Shown piece by piece: positions 33,696 to 45,006 of a stretch of DNA of 64,000 nucleotides. The position numbers were made by a program, and so were the translations under genes. Below the pieces are notes generated by a model. It had not been told where the DNA came from. It saw only the letters and a program-made list of their open reading frames with translations, and searched no databases. Source of the DNA: Cordilura impudica. Its lineage: Eukaryota > Arthropoda > Insecta > Diptera > Scathophagidae. Location of the stretch: contig OY821521.1 of assembly GCA_963682025.1 (NCBI GenBank), forward strand, positions 115,391,891 to 115,455,890, read 5' to 3'. Within the stretch, counting starts at the first letter, position 1. Every line of letters starts with the position of its first letter.

Positions 33696-36600
33696 CTAAA
33701 AAAGATTTATATTAATTTCGTTCTTGACGTCATTCGGCATCATGTTGTAAAGATTTAATCCTTTGTAAAATAAAGATTTTTGTATTGCTGTTGTATCTGC
33801 TCTCTGTGGTCTAAAGTCTAAGGAATTCCTAAGGTTATAGGGTTGAACATTTCCAACATATCTAATTTGTTCGATCAAGTAATCTGGTTCTCTTCCCATC
33901 TTCATTTTTTGGATAAAGAATATTGTATTAAGTTGCAGCCTTTGTTGGATGTTTAGCCATTTCAGTGCGTCTAACATATATTTCATTGACGTAAACCGAT
34001 TGCATTTTAAAATTAAGCGCATAGCCTTATTTGGCAGTTTTTGCAGCCTCGTTATTTGTTGGTCTGAACAGCATGTAAGTATTATGGTTGACCCATACTC
34101 AAAATTAGGTTTTATCGTAGTGTTATAGATATTAATTGCGGTTAATATTGTCACCCCGTTTCTTAAACGTTTAAAAAAACCCGATTTTCTTGCCAATTTT
34201 CTTACATATGTATTCGACATGATCTTTAAAGTTTAAATCTTTGTCAATCAAGAAACCGAGATATTTTATATTATTCACTTTTTCTATTATTACATTGTTT
34301 ATTTTGAATGTTATGTTTGTGTTCATATTGATTTCCATTAATTTAGTTTTGTTTTCATTTAGTTTTAATTTATTCATTTTTAGCCATTTATTAATATTAT
34401 CTATATCATTTTTAAAATTTTCATGACATATTTCCTCCGTTGCTGCTTCTGTGAAAATCAAAGTATCATCCTCATATAAAGGGTCCGCCATCTAAAGTTT
34501 TTTTTTTTTTTTTTTAACTAGTGCTTATTTCGTGAATGGTAAACTTAGCTCATGTCTGATTTGACAGATAATTAGTTTTATCCTTCCGCTGAACGAATAT
34601 GGTTGTGTATACGCTTAAAAAACGCTGGGAAATATTGCGACATTACTTTGAAAATCATGGTAATGTTGCAGAATGTGTGCGCAAATTGCGTACGGATTTT
34701 GGAAGAAGAGAAGCACCGTCAGCTCCGTATGTTCGTTATCTTGTGAAAAAAAGTGAAAGAAACTGGCTTCCTCATCGATAAACCAAAGCGTGAAAAGCCA
34801 AAACAGTGCGTACACCCGAGAATATTGCTGCTTTGGCAGAAAGTGTGCGTGAAGCGCCATCAACATCAATTCACCGTCGTTCTCAAGAATTGAACATTTC
34901 GGAGGCATCATTGAGACGAATTTTGCATAAAGACCTTGGTATGACGCCATACAAAGTCCAATTGGTTCAGGAGTTGAAGCCAACTGACCATCCAATGCGT
35001 TTTCGCTTCGCTAAGTGGGCCTGCGATCGACTTACAGAAGATGCCGATTTTGAATATTCAGTAGTTTTTTATAGCATTTTCAAAAAAAAAAAGTTATTTG
35101 GCGGACCCTTTAGTACAGTTTGCATTTCTCTAATGTATTTTCAATATCGTTTATATATATAACAAATAGCAGAGCTCCAAAATCGTTTTCTATTGCATTG
35201 GATATTTCACTATTAACATTTGTTAATTATAACGATTTGTTAAATATGACTGAAACCATTTTAGCTCTGTATCTTCAACACCGTATTTAGCCAGTTTCTT
35301 CAATAGGATGTCCTTATCTATCGTTTCAAACGCTCTTTTAAAATCAAGGAAAATCGCTAATATTTTATTTTTTCTCCTTTTATATTTCCATCTGTTTATG
35401 ACATAATTTACTGCAGTTTTACATGAATAATTTCTTCTAAAGCCTGATTGATATTTTGATAATAACCTGTGTTGTTCCATGTAGTCTTCCAATTGATTTT
35501 TTACTATTTTTTCAATGACTTTTTCACATGTTTTTAAGGTGTTAATTGGTCGATATTCTTCACACTTTAATTTATTTTTTACTTTTTAAATAGGAAAAAT
35601 CTTCGATTCTTTCCAATTATTTGGGAATACGCCAGTCTCTAGTGATTTATTTATAATATTTAATATAATATTGGCTATTCTGTCCCAATCATCTAGGATT
35701 ATGTCACTTGATAGTTTGTTATAATCAGGTTTTTTGTTTTAAAAATAATCTTTGGTTCCTGTAAATGTATTCCACGGAATTTAAATTTAAAGTTTATCAC
35801 AGGTATTTGATTTTCATACTGCACATTTTCAATGGAATACCTGATTTCCTTAATACTATTTACAAAATAATTATTAAAATTTTTGGCTATTTGAAAATTG
35901 TCTTTATATTCTATTTGTTTATATATCACAGTTTTTATCACAGATTTTGGTTTTTTTAGGACTAGTTCTTTAATTTTACTCCACATTTCTTTTTGGTTAT
36001 TTGCACTATTTATTTTATTATTAATATATTTATTTTTTCATGTTCAATTTTTGCTTTATAGATATTTCTAATTATTTTATAACTATTCCAAGCGTCATTT
36101 GTATTTACTGTAATTGCATTTTGATATTTAAAGACTTTTTCTCTTTTTAGTGATCTGAGTTTGTTGCTAAACCACTTGTTTTTACATTTTTCAGTTATTA
36201 TTTTCTTAATAGTAAATTTTTTTTATTGTGTTTTCAAGGCAGTTATCAAAATAAAGTACATATTCGGTTAAATCATTTATTTCATCATAATTTAATATTG
36301 CACTTATTTCATTTTTGAAGCTGTTTTTATTATATTTGAAAATATTTATTTCTTTATTATTATTTTGCTTCATACTTTCACTATCGATAAAGATGTCAAT
36401 GGATTCATGATCAGATATTTTATAATTTATATTATTTTTTGCCGTAATAGTTTCATCATTTGTTATTATATAGTCAATTAAAGTTTTCGAGTTTTTTGTT
36501 ATTCTAGTATATTCTTCATTACATGTTTTAGTCCATTATCATTAAGTATGCTTTCCAATCTGCTTGTATAAAAATCATTTTTCCCGTCAATGTTAAAATC

Positions 36601-36880
36601 TCCGGCTATTAAGATATCACAGTTTGTTTCACATATTTCTTCTAAAAAATCTTGAAAAGTATCACAGAATTCTGTTTTTGAACCACTTGGTGACCTTTAT
36701 ATTATTATTATTATTACTGATGTTTTTTCATATTTCGCCATATACGCACTAATCCAGTGTTTTGTGTCTTTAATGCTATTTCTGATAATGTTTATATGCC
36801 AATGTGTTTTGAAATAAACTATTACTCTCCCAGTTCTAGGTGAATTCGATAAGGTGCTATAATGTTCGTATTGGTGCTAT
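33696..36880 (-). pseudogene. Non-LTR ORF2: endonuclease middle/end and reverse transcriptase
   Basis: Endonuclease keeps ILIAGDFNIDGKNDFYTSRL (about 36545-36610) and KISDHESIDIFI (about 36390-36425). RT has LLSKYQSGFRRNYSCKTAVN, LAIFLDFKRAFETIDKDIL (motif A, about 35315-35370) and an altered YxDD box YEDDTLIF at about 34455-34480. The downstream thumb has NIKYLGFLIDKDLNFKDHV. The RT is interrupted by a 632-bp mariner (34479-35110) next to the YxDD box. Numerous frameshifts. Confidence 0.8.
34479..35110 (+). mobile_element. Mariner A (DD41D rosa-like), internally deleted, both ends present
   Basis: Ends are AAGGGTCCGCC at the left and GGCGGACCCTT at the right, flanked by TA (34477-34478 and 35111-35112). 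It encodes only the N-terminal transposase from ATG 34599: MVVYTLKKRWEILRHYFEN, then a second helix-turn-helix block STSIHRRSQELNISEASLRR. It then jumps from TEDADF to the 3' terminal region. It keeps a 55-bp stretch that is missing from the other two copies. Confidence 0.88.
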
Positions 36881-36888
36881 AATGTTCG

Positions 36889-38098
36889 TATTTCGTGAAT
36901 GGTAACACTTAGCTCATATCTGATTTGACAGATAATTCGTTTTATCCTACCGCTGAACGAATATGGTTGTGTATACGCTTGAACAATGCTGGGAAATATT
37001 GCGACATTACTTTGAAAATCATGGTAATGTTGCAGAATGTGTGCAAAAATTGCGTACGGATTTTGGAAGAAGAGAAGCACCGTCAGCTCCGTGTGTTCGT
37101 TATCTTGTGAAAAAAGTGAAAGAAACTGGCATCCTCATCGATAAACCAAAGTGTGCGTGAAGCGCCATCAACATCAATTCACCGTCGTTCTCATGAATTG
37201 AACATTGCGGAGACATCATTGAGACGAATTTTGCATAAAGACCTTGGTATGACGCTATTTAAAGTCCAATTGGTTCAGGAGTTGGAGCCAACTGACCATC
37301 CAATGCATTTCCGCTTCGCTAAGTGGGCCTGCGATCGACTTACAGAAGATGTCAATTTTGCCAAAAAAAATCATATTTTCAGATGAAGCTCATTTTGATC
37401 TTGGCGGGTATGTAAACAAGCAAAATTGTCGCATTTGGGGCACACAAAAAACCCGCACGCATACATTGAAAAGCCGATACACCCAAAACGAGTCACTGTT
37501 TGGTGCGGATTTTGGTCCAGAGGTATAATTGGGCCATTTTTCTTCGAAAATGAGCAAGGAGTGGCCGCTACAGTCAATGGCGATCGTTATCGGGCCATGT
37601 TGAACGAATTTTTGTTCACAAAAATTGAAGAGGAGGATATTGGCAACATTTAGTTTCAACAGGACGGCGCTACGTGCCACACAGCCGAAGCTACACTCGA
37701 TATTTTGCGCCCTGTTTTTGAAGATCGCATTATCAGCCGCAGAGCTGATGTCGTTTGGCCACCTCGGAGCTGCGATTTGACACCGTTGGACTATAATATG
37801 TGGGGTGCCCTCAAAGATAAGTGTTACGCCAACAAGCCAGAGACAATTGACGCTTTAAAGGACAATATTCGTGAAGCCATTAGTGAAATACAGCTGCACA
37901 CAATCGATAATGTGCTTAAAAATTGGACCGATCGTGTAGGCAACTGCATGGCCAGCCGAGGCAGCCATTTGAATGAAGTTATTCTCCATTATTAACCGGA
38001 AGGACTGTACTTTAAAATAAAAAAAGAAATTTGAGATAATATTCAGTAGTTTTTTTTATAGCATTTTCAAAAAAAAAAAAGTTATTTGGCGGACCCTT
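36889..38098 (+). mobile_element. Mariner B (DD41D rosa-like), 5' end missing
   Basis: Right end GGCGGACCCTT is followed by TA (38099-38100). The left terminal repeat and about 60 bp are absent; instead there is a 20-bp tandem repeat TGGTGCTATAATGTTCGTAT (about 36853-36890) from the endonuclease region. About 1.2 kb. Confidence 0.85.
36963..37995 (+). pseudogene. DD41D mariner transposase, copy B
   Basis: The N-terminal helix-turn-helix region begins MVVYTLEQCWEILRHYFEN. A 55-bp deletion between short AAAG repeats (near 37150) shifts the frame, an A-run near 37369 shifts it again, and TAG replaces Trp just before FQQDGATCHTA at about 37651-37653. The catalytic residues are visible: D in the FSDEAHFDL block, D in QQDGAT and D in TPLDYNMWG. 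There are 41 residues between the second and third Asp, the signature of the rosa-like DD41D group. It ends SHLNEVILHY at 37995. Confidence 0.85.
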
Positions 38099-38100
38099 TA

Positions 38101-38210
38101 TTTCATCAGTTTGATGCGTTTCTGTTTAAATTATGAACTCAGGTTTATTAATTGCTGCTATTATTTGTTGAAGTTATTAATCAAGCCTTGAATGTCTGTG
38201 TATATACCAT
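38101..38210 (-). pseudogene. Non-LTR endonuclease N-terminal fragment
   Basis: Encodes DIQGLINNFNK and, after a frame change, an AINKPEF...ETHQTDE block, the opening of the endonuclease. It sits between the mariner 3' end and the roo-like LTR. A duplicate lies at 43321-43430. Confidence 0.6.
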
Positions 38211-38659
38211 TGTTAAGATTCAATATATTTAAATTCTATTAATGTAGAATTCCTCTAATATATTACAATAATTAGTGAATGCATAGAATGTTATATAGTT
38301 AATATTGTCTTTCTTTTTATTGGCCAATTTAACATAAATTTTGTTTATTAATAGATCAAATTACATTTATACCTTTTATACAGTCTGTTTTGTTATTGGC
38401 CAATATAGCATAAATTTTAATTCAATAACATTTAGTTAAGTCAGCATTTTTTGATGCATAATTTTTGTATAAATACCTCAAACAAAACTTCAATAAAGTC
38501 AGTAGTTAAAAGAATTTATTTTGTTTTAATTACTGAACACTGATCTTCAAGTTACAAGTGCTTGAAGACCAAACAATTTTTAAGAAACAACCAAATTAGT
38601 ACAGACCAAATTTAAGTGTTTGGTTTGACTTATACTAATAGTTTCAACACACATTAACA
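38211..38659 (+). repeat. 5' LTR of roo-like element
   Basis: 449 bp. It differs from the 3' LTR at about eight to ten sites. TATA-like GTATAAATACC (about 38466) and AATAAAGTCAG (about 38491) are visible. Confidence 0.9.
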
Positions 38660-38998
38660 TTTTGGTGACCCCTAAAAAACACTCTTGACTTTAAGTTTCC
38701 CCCCACCAGTGGTAAGGAACTTAAAGCATTCACGAGTGGATTGACCACGCAACAGGATATCCATACAGGACGTCCGCTCAATCATTAAGCAGATCCAGCT
38801 ATAGCATTAGCAGATCCAGCTTAAACAATCAAATTAATCTACATTTAAGGCACCAGTATACATTCAAATCACTCTCCATTTGAGGCACCAATTAACATTT
38901 TGGTGACCCCAAAACACTCTTGAAATTCAAGTTTCCCCCCACCAGTGGTAAGGAACTTGAAACACTCACGAGTGGATTAAACACGCCCTGCAGCGCTT
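38660..38998 (+). promoter_or_regulatory. Leader with duplicated primer-site region
   Basis: TTTTGGTGACCCC directly after the LTR is the BEL-type primer site. The same segment, with CATTAACA from the LTR end before it and CACCAGTGGTAAGGAACTT after it, recurs at about 38891-38995. Two diverged copies of about 100 bp therefore exist. The second duplicated set is at 43880-44218. Confidence 0.8.
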
Positions 38999-39741
38999 CA
39001 TCAGGACATCAATTGTCCACAAGCGTCCTTGTTCAGAAAATCCTGGTACGCAATTCATCAGGACATCAATTGTCCACAAGCATCCTGGTTCAGCAAATCC
39101 TGGTACGCAACGCATCAGGACATCAATTGTCCACAAGCGTCCTTGTTCAGCAAAATCCTGGTACGCAATTCATCAGGACATCAATTGTCCACAAGAGTCC
39201 TGGTTCAGCAAATCCTGGTACTCAACACATCAGGACATCAATTGTCCACAAGCGTCCTTGTTCAGCAAAACCTGGTACGCAATTCATCAGGACATCAATT
39301 GTCAACAAGCGTCCTTGTTCAGCAAAACCTGGTGCGCAACTCATCAGGACATCAATTGTCCACAAGCGTCCTTGTTCAGAAAATCCTGGTACGCAATTCA
39401 TCAGGACATCAATTATCCACAAGCATCCTGGTTCAGAAAATCCTGGTACGCAACACATCAGGACATCAATTGTCCACAAGCGTCCTTGTTCAGCAAAATC
39501 CTGGTACGCAATTCATCAGGACATCAATTGTCCACAAGAGTCCTGGTTCAGCAAATCCTGGTACTCAACACATCAGGACATCAATTGTCCACAAGCGTCC
39601 TTGTTCAGAAAAACCTGGTGCACAACTCATCAGCACATCAATTGTCCACAAGAGTTCTTGTTCAGCAAGTCCTGGTACGCAAGTCATAAGGACATCGGTC
39701 ATCCACAAGTATCATTGTTCATCAGATTTAGCTACAAAAAC
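38999..39741 (+). repeat. 57-bp minisatellite, 13 units, in roo-like leader
   Basis: Units start with CATCAGGACATCAATTGTCC at 38999, 39056, 39113, 39171, 39228, 39285, 39342, 39399, 39456, 39514, 39571, 39628 and 39685. Period is 57 (twice 58). Because 57 is divisible by three, several frames on both strands are open and give 19-residue periodic artefact proteins. A higher-order pattern is visible: units 3-4 resemble units 9-10. Confidence 0.95.
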
Positions 39742-39786
39742 AGATATATTTTGTAATCCACATACAATTTTGCAGTCACATACACG

Positions 39787-41368
39787 ATGGAAACCTCAAA
39801 GCAATTATTAGATGCTCTATCGAAGACAGGTGAATCTATTCAAGCAATAATACGAAACTTTAAAAAAGATTCTGCAGACAGAAAAACAACTGCAGGATAC
39901 TATGAAGATCGTAGACGACGATTACAAGAGGCCTGGGATCAATTTGAAGCCCAGGACTCAAAATTACGCCAGTTCGACGATGCTCAAAGCTTGATAAATG
40001 AGCATGCATACTTTACGGATGATTATTATTCCAAAATCAATGAATTAACAACCTCCTATATACAAATATTTACTACCGAGGCTAGCCGACTAAGCGCTTC
40101 ATCCGAAACCAAACAAAGGCCATCTGTGATTGAAAATAATGGTGCCCAATCATTGGCTCTTCAGACCGCTCAACATGCGTCCGAAAATCATCAAAGCCTG
40201 ATCCGGAAAACTAAAAATAGAATGACAGCATTGGAGCGGCTATTAAATGGATTAGCTTCTATCACAGATATTCAACCGCCCCAATATTATGAGCTTAGAA
40301 TCAAGAATATCAACGATCTCTGGAACCAGATACAAATTTTATGCGATAATATTTACGAAGAAATTGAAGATCCATCAGGGGCTGGTTTTATTATGGATGA
40401 CTTCTTCGCACTAAATGAAAAAGCTCAAAATCATTTGGGTAATCTGGCGGTGGCAATTACATCAATAAAAAACAACAATATATCAAGAATATCAACGATC
40501 TCTGGAACCAGATACAAATTTTATGCGACAATATTTGCGAAGAAATTGAAGATCCATCAGGGGCTGCTTTTATTATGGATGACTTCTTCGCACTAAATGA
40601 AAAAGCTCAAAATCATTTGGGTAATCTGGCGGTGGCAATTACATCAATAAAAAACAACAATATATCCAATAATACATCTTCATCAACGTCGATGATACAA
40701 AATCCATTACCTTTACCAAAAGTAATGATTACAAAATTTGATGGAGATTACCTAAAATGGAGTCAATTCAATTATCTATTTACAGAGATGGTAGATAAAC
40801 AACACATCCCAGCAGTCCAGAAAATGTGGTATTTAAAGACTAACCTAACTGGAGAGGCAGAACATCTGATAAGCCAATTCATATTAACGGAGCAATATTA
40901 TAGTACTGCATGGAAAACGTTGCAAGAACGCTATAACAACAAAAGGCTCCTGGTAGCTAACTTAGTGGACAAAATAATTCACCAACAGCCAGTAACGTCA
41001 TCAGCACCATCACTTAAGGCTCTACATGATACCACCAAGGAATGCTTGCTTGCCTTAAATAACTTAGGAATTACTGGGATGCGATACTAATACAGTTATT
41101 AATTAAAAAACTGGATAAGAATACCCATATCAGATATATGCAATCATTAGCAAACCCAAGAGATGTGCCAACTCTATCTGAATTTCTGTCATTTTTAGAA
41201 TTTCAGTTCCAATCTATGGAGGCAATAACTCAAAAGGAAAAACCGACATATAAGGCGGTGTCAACAATAATAACATCCGCCGGAAACAATATTAACACAT
41301 GCAAATTTTTCAATAATAGTGGTCATAAATTATACCACTGCAGCAAATTTCTGCAATTATCAGAAGCA
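39787..41368 (+). pseudogene. gag: gag of roo-like element, truncated duplicate
   Basis: Starts METSKQLLDALSKTGESI. A tandem duplication of 182 bp (40301-40482 and 40483-40664) shifts the frame. The BEL gag domain KVMITKFDGDYLKWSQFNYL follows. A one-base frame change lies near 41079. It stops at the duplication junction inside the knuckle region. Confidence 0.85.
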
Positions 41369-42107
41369 ATTATCTGAGTTTGTTGCTAAACCACTTGTTT
41401 TTACATTTTTCAGTTATTATTTTCTTAATAGTAAATTTTTTTTATTGTGTTTTCAAGGCAGTTATCAAAATAAAGTACATATTCGGTTAAATCATTTATT
41501 TCATCATAATTTAATATTGCACTTATTTCATTTTTGAAGCTGTTTTTATTATATTTGAAAATATTTATTTCTTTATTATTATTTTGCTTCATACTTTCAC
41601 TATCGATAAAGATGTCAATGGATTCATGATCAGATATTTTATAATTTATATTATTTTTTGCCGTAATAGTTTCATCATTTGTTATTATATAGTCAATTAA
41701 AGTTTTCGAGTTTTTTGTTATTCTAGTATATTCTTCATTACATGTTTTAGTCCATTATCATTAAGTATGCTTTCCAATCTGCTTGTATAAAAATCATTTT
41801 TCCCGTCAATGTTAAAATCTCCGGCTATTAAGATATCACAGTTTGTTTCACATATTTCTTCTAAAAAATCTTGAAAAGTATCACAGAATTCTGATTTTGA
41901 ACCACTTGGTGACCTTTATATTATTATTATTATTACTGATGTTTTTTCATATTTCGCCATATACGCACTAATCCAGTGTTTTGTGTCTTTAATGCTATTT
42001 CTGATAATGTTTATATGCCAATGTGTTTTGAAATAAACTATTACTCTCCCAGTTCTAGGTGAATTCGATAAGGTGCTATAATGTTCGTATTGGTGCTATA
42101 ATGTTCG

Positions 42108-43318
42108 TATTTCGTGAATGGTAACACTTAGCTCATATCTGATTTGACAGATAATTCGTTTTATCCTACCGCTGAACGAATATGGTTGTGTATACGCTTG
42201 AACAATGCTGGGAAATATTGCGACATTACTTTGAAAATCATGGTAATGTTGCAGAATGTGTGCAAAAATTGCGTACGGATTTTGGAAGAAGAGAAGCACC
42301 GTCAGCTCCGTGTGTTCGTTATCTTGTGAAAAAAGTGAAAGAAACTGGCATCCTCATCGATAAACCAAAGTGTGCGTGAAGCGCCATCAACATCAATTCA
42401 CCGTCGTTCTCATGAATTGAACATTGCGGAGACATCATTGAGACGAATTTTGCATAAAGACCTTGGTATGACGCTATTTAAAGTCCAATTGGTTCAGGAG
42501 TTGGAGCCAACTGACCATCCAATGCATTTCCGCTTCGCTAAGTGGGCCTGCGATCGACTTACAGAAGATGTCAATTTTGCCAAAAAAAATCATATTTTCA
42601 GATGAAGCTCATTTTGATCTTGGCGGGTATGTAAAGAAGCAAAATTGTCGCATTTGGGGCACACAAAAAACCCGCACGCATACATTGAAAAGCCGATACA
42701 CCCAAAACGAGTCACTGTTTGGTGCGGATTTTGGTCCAGAGGTATAATTGGGCCATTTTTCTTCGAAAATGAGCAAGGAGTGGCCGCTACAGTCAATGGC
42801 GATCGTTATCGGGCCATGTTGAACGAATTTTTGTTCACAAAAATTGAAGAGGAGGATATTGGCAACATTTAGTTTCAACAGGACGGCGCTACGTGCCACA
42901 CAGCCGAAGCTACACTCGATATTTTGCGCCCTGTTTTTGAAGATCGCATTATCAGCCGCAGAGCTGATGTCGTTTGGCCACCTCGGAGCTGCGATTTGAC
43001 ACCGTTGGACTATAATATGTGGGGTGCCCTCAAAGATAAGTGTTACGCCAACAAGCCAGAGACAATTGACGCTTTAAAGGACAATATTCGTGAAGCCATT
43101 AGTGAAATACAGCTGCACACAATCGATAATGTGCTTAAAAATTGGACCGATCGTGTAGGCAACTGCATGGCCAGCCGAGGCAGCCATTTGAATGAAGTTA
43201 TTCTCCATTATTAACCGGAAGGACTGTACTTTAAAATAAAAAAAGAAATTTGAGATAATATTCAGTAGTTTTTTTTTATAGCATTTTCAAAAAAAAAAAA
43301 GTTATTTGGCGGACCCTT
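42108..43318 (+). mobile_element. Mariner C, duplicate of mariner B
   Basis: Part of the 5.2-kb tandem duplication. It differs from copy B by about one substitution (near 42636) and one extra T near 43277. The transposase frame (42182-43214) has the same deletion, frameshift and TAG. Confidence 0.9.
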
Positions 43319-43430
43319 TATTTCATCAGTTTGATGCGTTTCTGTTTAAATTATGAACTCAGGTTTATTAATTGCTGCTATTATTTGTTGAAGTTATTAA
43401 TCAAGCCTTGAATGTCTGTGTATATACCAT

Positions 43431-43879
43431 TGTTAAGATTCAATATATTTAAATTCTATTAATGTAGAATTCCTCTAATATATTACAATAATTAGTGAAT
43501 GCATAGAATGTTATATAGTTAATATTGTCTTTCTTTTTATTGGCCAATTTAACGTAAATTTTGTTTATTAATAGATCAAATTACATTTATACCTTTTATA
43601 CAGTCTGTTTTGTTATTGGCCAATATAGCATAAATTTTAATTCAATAACATTTAGTTAAGTCAGCATTTTTTGATGCATAATTTTTGTATAAATACCTCA
43701 AACAAAACTTCAATAAAGTCAGTAGTTAAAAGAATTTATTTTGTTTTAATTACTGAACACTGATCTTCAAGTTACAAGTGCTTGAAGACCAAACAATTTT
43801 TAAGAAACAACCAAATTAGTACAGACCAAATTTAAGTGTTTGGTTTGACTTATACTAATAGTTTCAACACACATTAACA
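43431..43879 (+). repeat. Internal LTR copy from the tandem duplication
   Basis: Offset 5220 from the 5' LTR and nearly identical to it. At one site (AACGTAAAT near 43552) it agrees with the 3' LTR instead. Confidence 0.92.
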
Positions 43880-44218
43880 TTTTGGTGACCCCTAAAAAAC
43901 ACTCTTGACTTTAAGTTTCCCCCCACCAGTGGTAAGGAACTTAAAGCATTCACGAGTGGATTGACCACGCAACAGGATATCCATACAGGACGTCCGCTCA
44001 ATCATTAAGCAGATCCAGCTATAGCATTAGCAGATCCAGCTTAAACAATCAAATTAATCTACATTTAAGGCACCAGTATACATTCAAATCACTCTCCATT
44101 TGAGGCACCAATTAACATTTTGGTGACCCCAAAACACTCTTGAAATTCAAGTTTCCCCCCACCAGTGGTAAGGAACTTGAAACACTCACGAGTGGATTAA
44201 ACACGCCCTGCAGCGCTT

Positions 44219-44961
44219 CATCAGGACATCAATTGTCCACAAGCGTCCTTGTTCAGAAAATCCTGGTACGCAATTCATCAGGACATCAATTGTCCACAAG
44301 CATCCTGGTTCAGCAAATCCTGGTACGCAACGCATCAGGACATCAATTGTCCACAAGCGTCCTTGTTCAGCAAAATCCTGGTACGCAATTCATCAGGACA
44401 TCAATTGTCCACAAGAGTCCTGGTTCAGCAAATCCTGGTACTCAACACATCAGGACATCAATTGTCCACAAGCGTCCTTGTTCAGCAAAACCTGGTACGC
44501 AATTCATCAGGACATCAATTGTCAACAAGCGTCCTTGTTCAGCAAAACCTGGTGCGCAACTCATCAGGACATCAATTGTCCACAAGCGTCCTTGTTCAGA
44601 AAATCCTGGTACGCAATTCATCAGGACATCAATTATCCACAAGCATCCTGGTTCAGAAAATCCTGGTACGCAACACATCAGGACATCAATTGTCCACAAG
44701 CGTCCTTGTTCAGCAAAATCCTGGTACGCAATTCATCAGGACATCAATTGTCCACAAGAGTCCTGGTTCAGCAAATCCTGGTACTCAACACATCAGGACA
44801 TCAATTGTCCACAAGCGTCCTTGTTCAGAAAAACCTGGTGCACAACTCATCAGCACATCAATTGTCCACAAGAGTTCTTGTTCAGCAAGTCCTGGTACGC
44901 AAGTCATAAGGACATCGGTCATCCACAAGTATCATTGTTCATCAGATTTAGCTACAAAAAC
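44219..44961 (+). repeat. 57-bp minisatellite, second copy from tandem duplication
   Basis: Same 13 units displaced by 5220 bp, with no differences noticed. Confidence 0.95.
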
Positions 44962-45006
44962 AGATATATTTTGTAATCCACATACAATTTTGCAGTCACA
45001 TACACG

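Larger units (their letters stand above)
36153..41368. repeat. 5.2-kb tandem duplication, copy 1
   Basis: Starts at ATCTGAGTTTGTTGC in the non-LTR region and ends at CAGAAGCA in the roo-like gag. It contains endonuclease, mariner B, LTR, leader, minisatellite and gag. Copy 2 follows after ATT at 41369-41371. Confidence 0.93.

Noticed and set aside
38999..39741. CRISPR-like array
   Set aside because: Units are contiguous, with no unique spacers, in a eukaryotic retrotransposon leader. It is a minisatellite.
38920..39811. Long plus- and minus-strand frames with 19-residue repeats (also at 44140-45031)
   Set aside because: They are open in several frames only because the underlying 57-bp minisatellite is divisible by three. 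They lie in the leader upstream of gag and have no independent coding signal.
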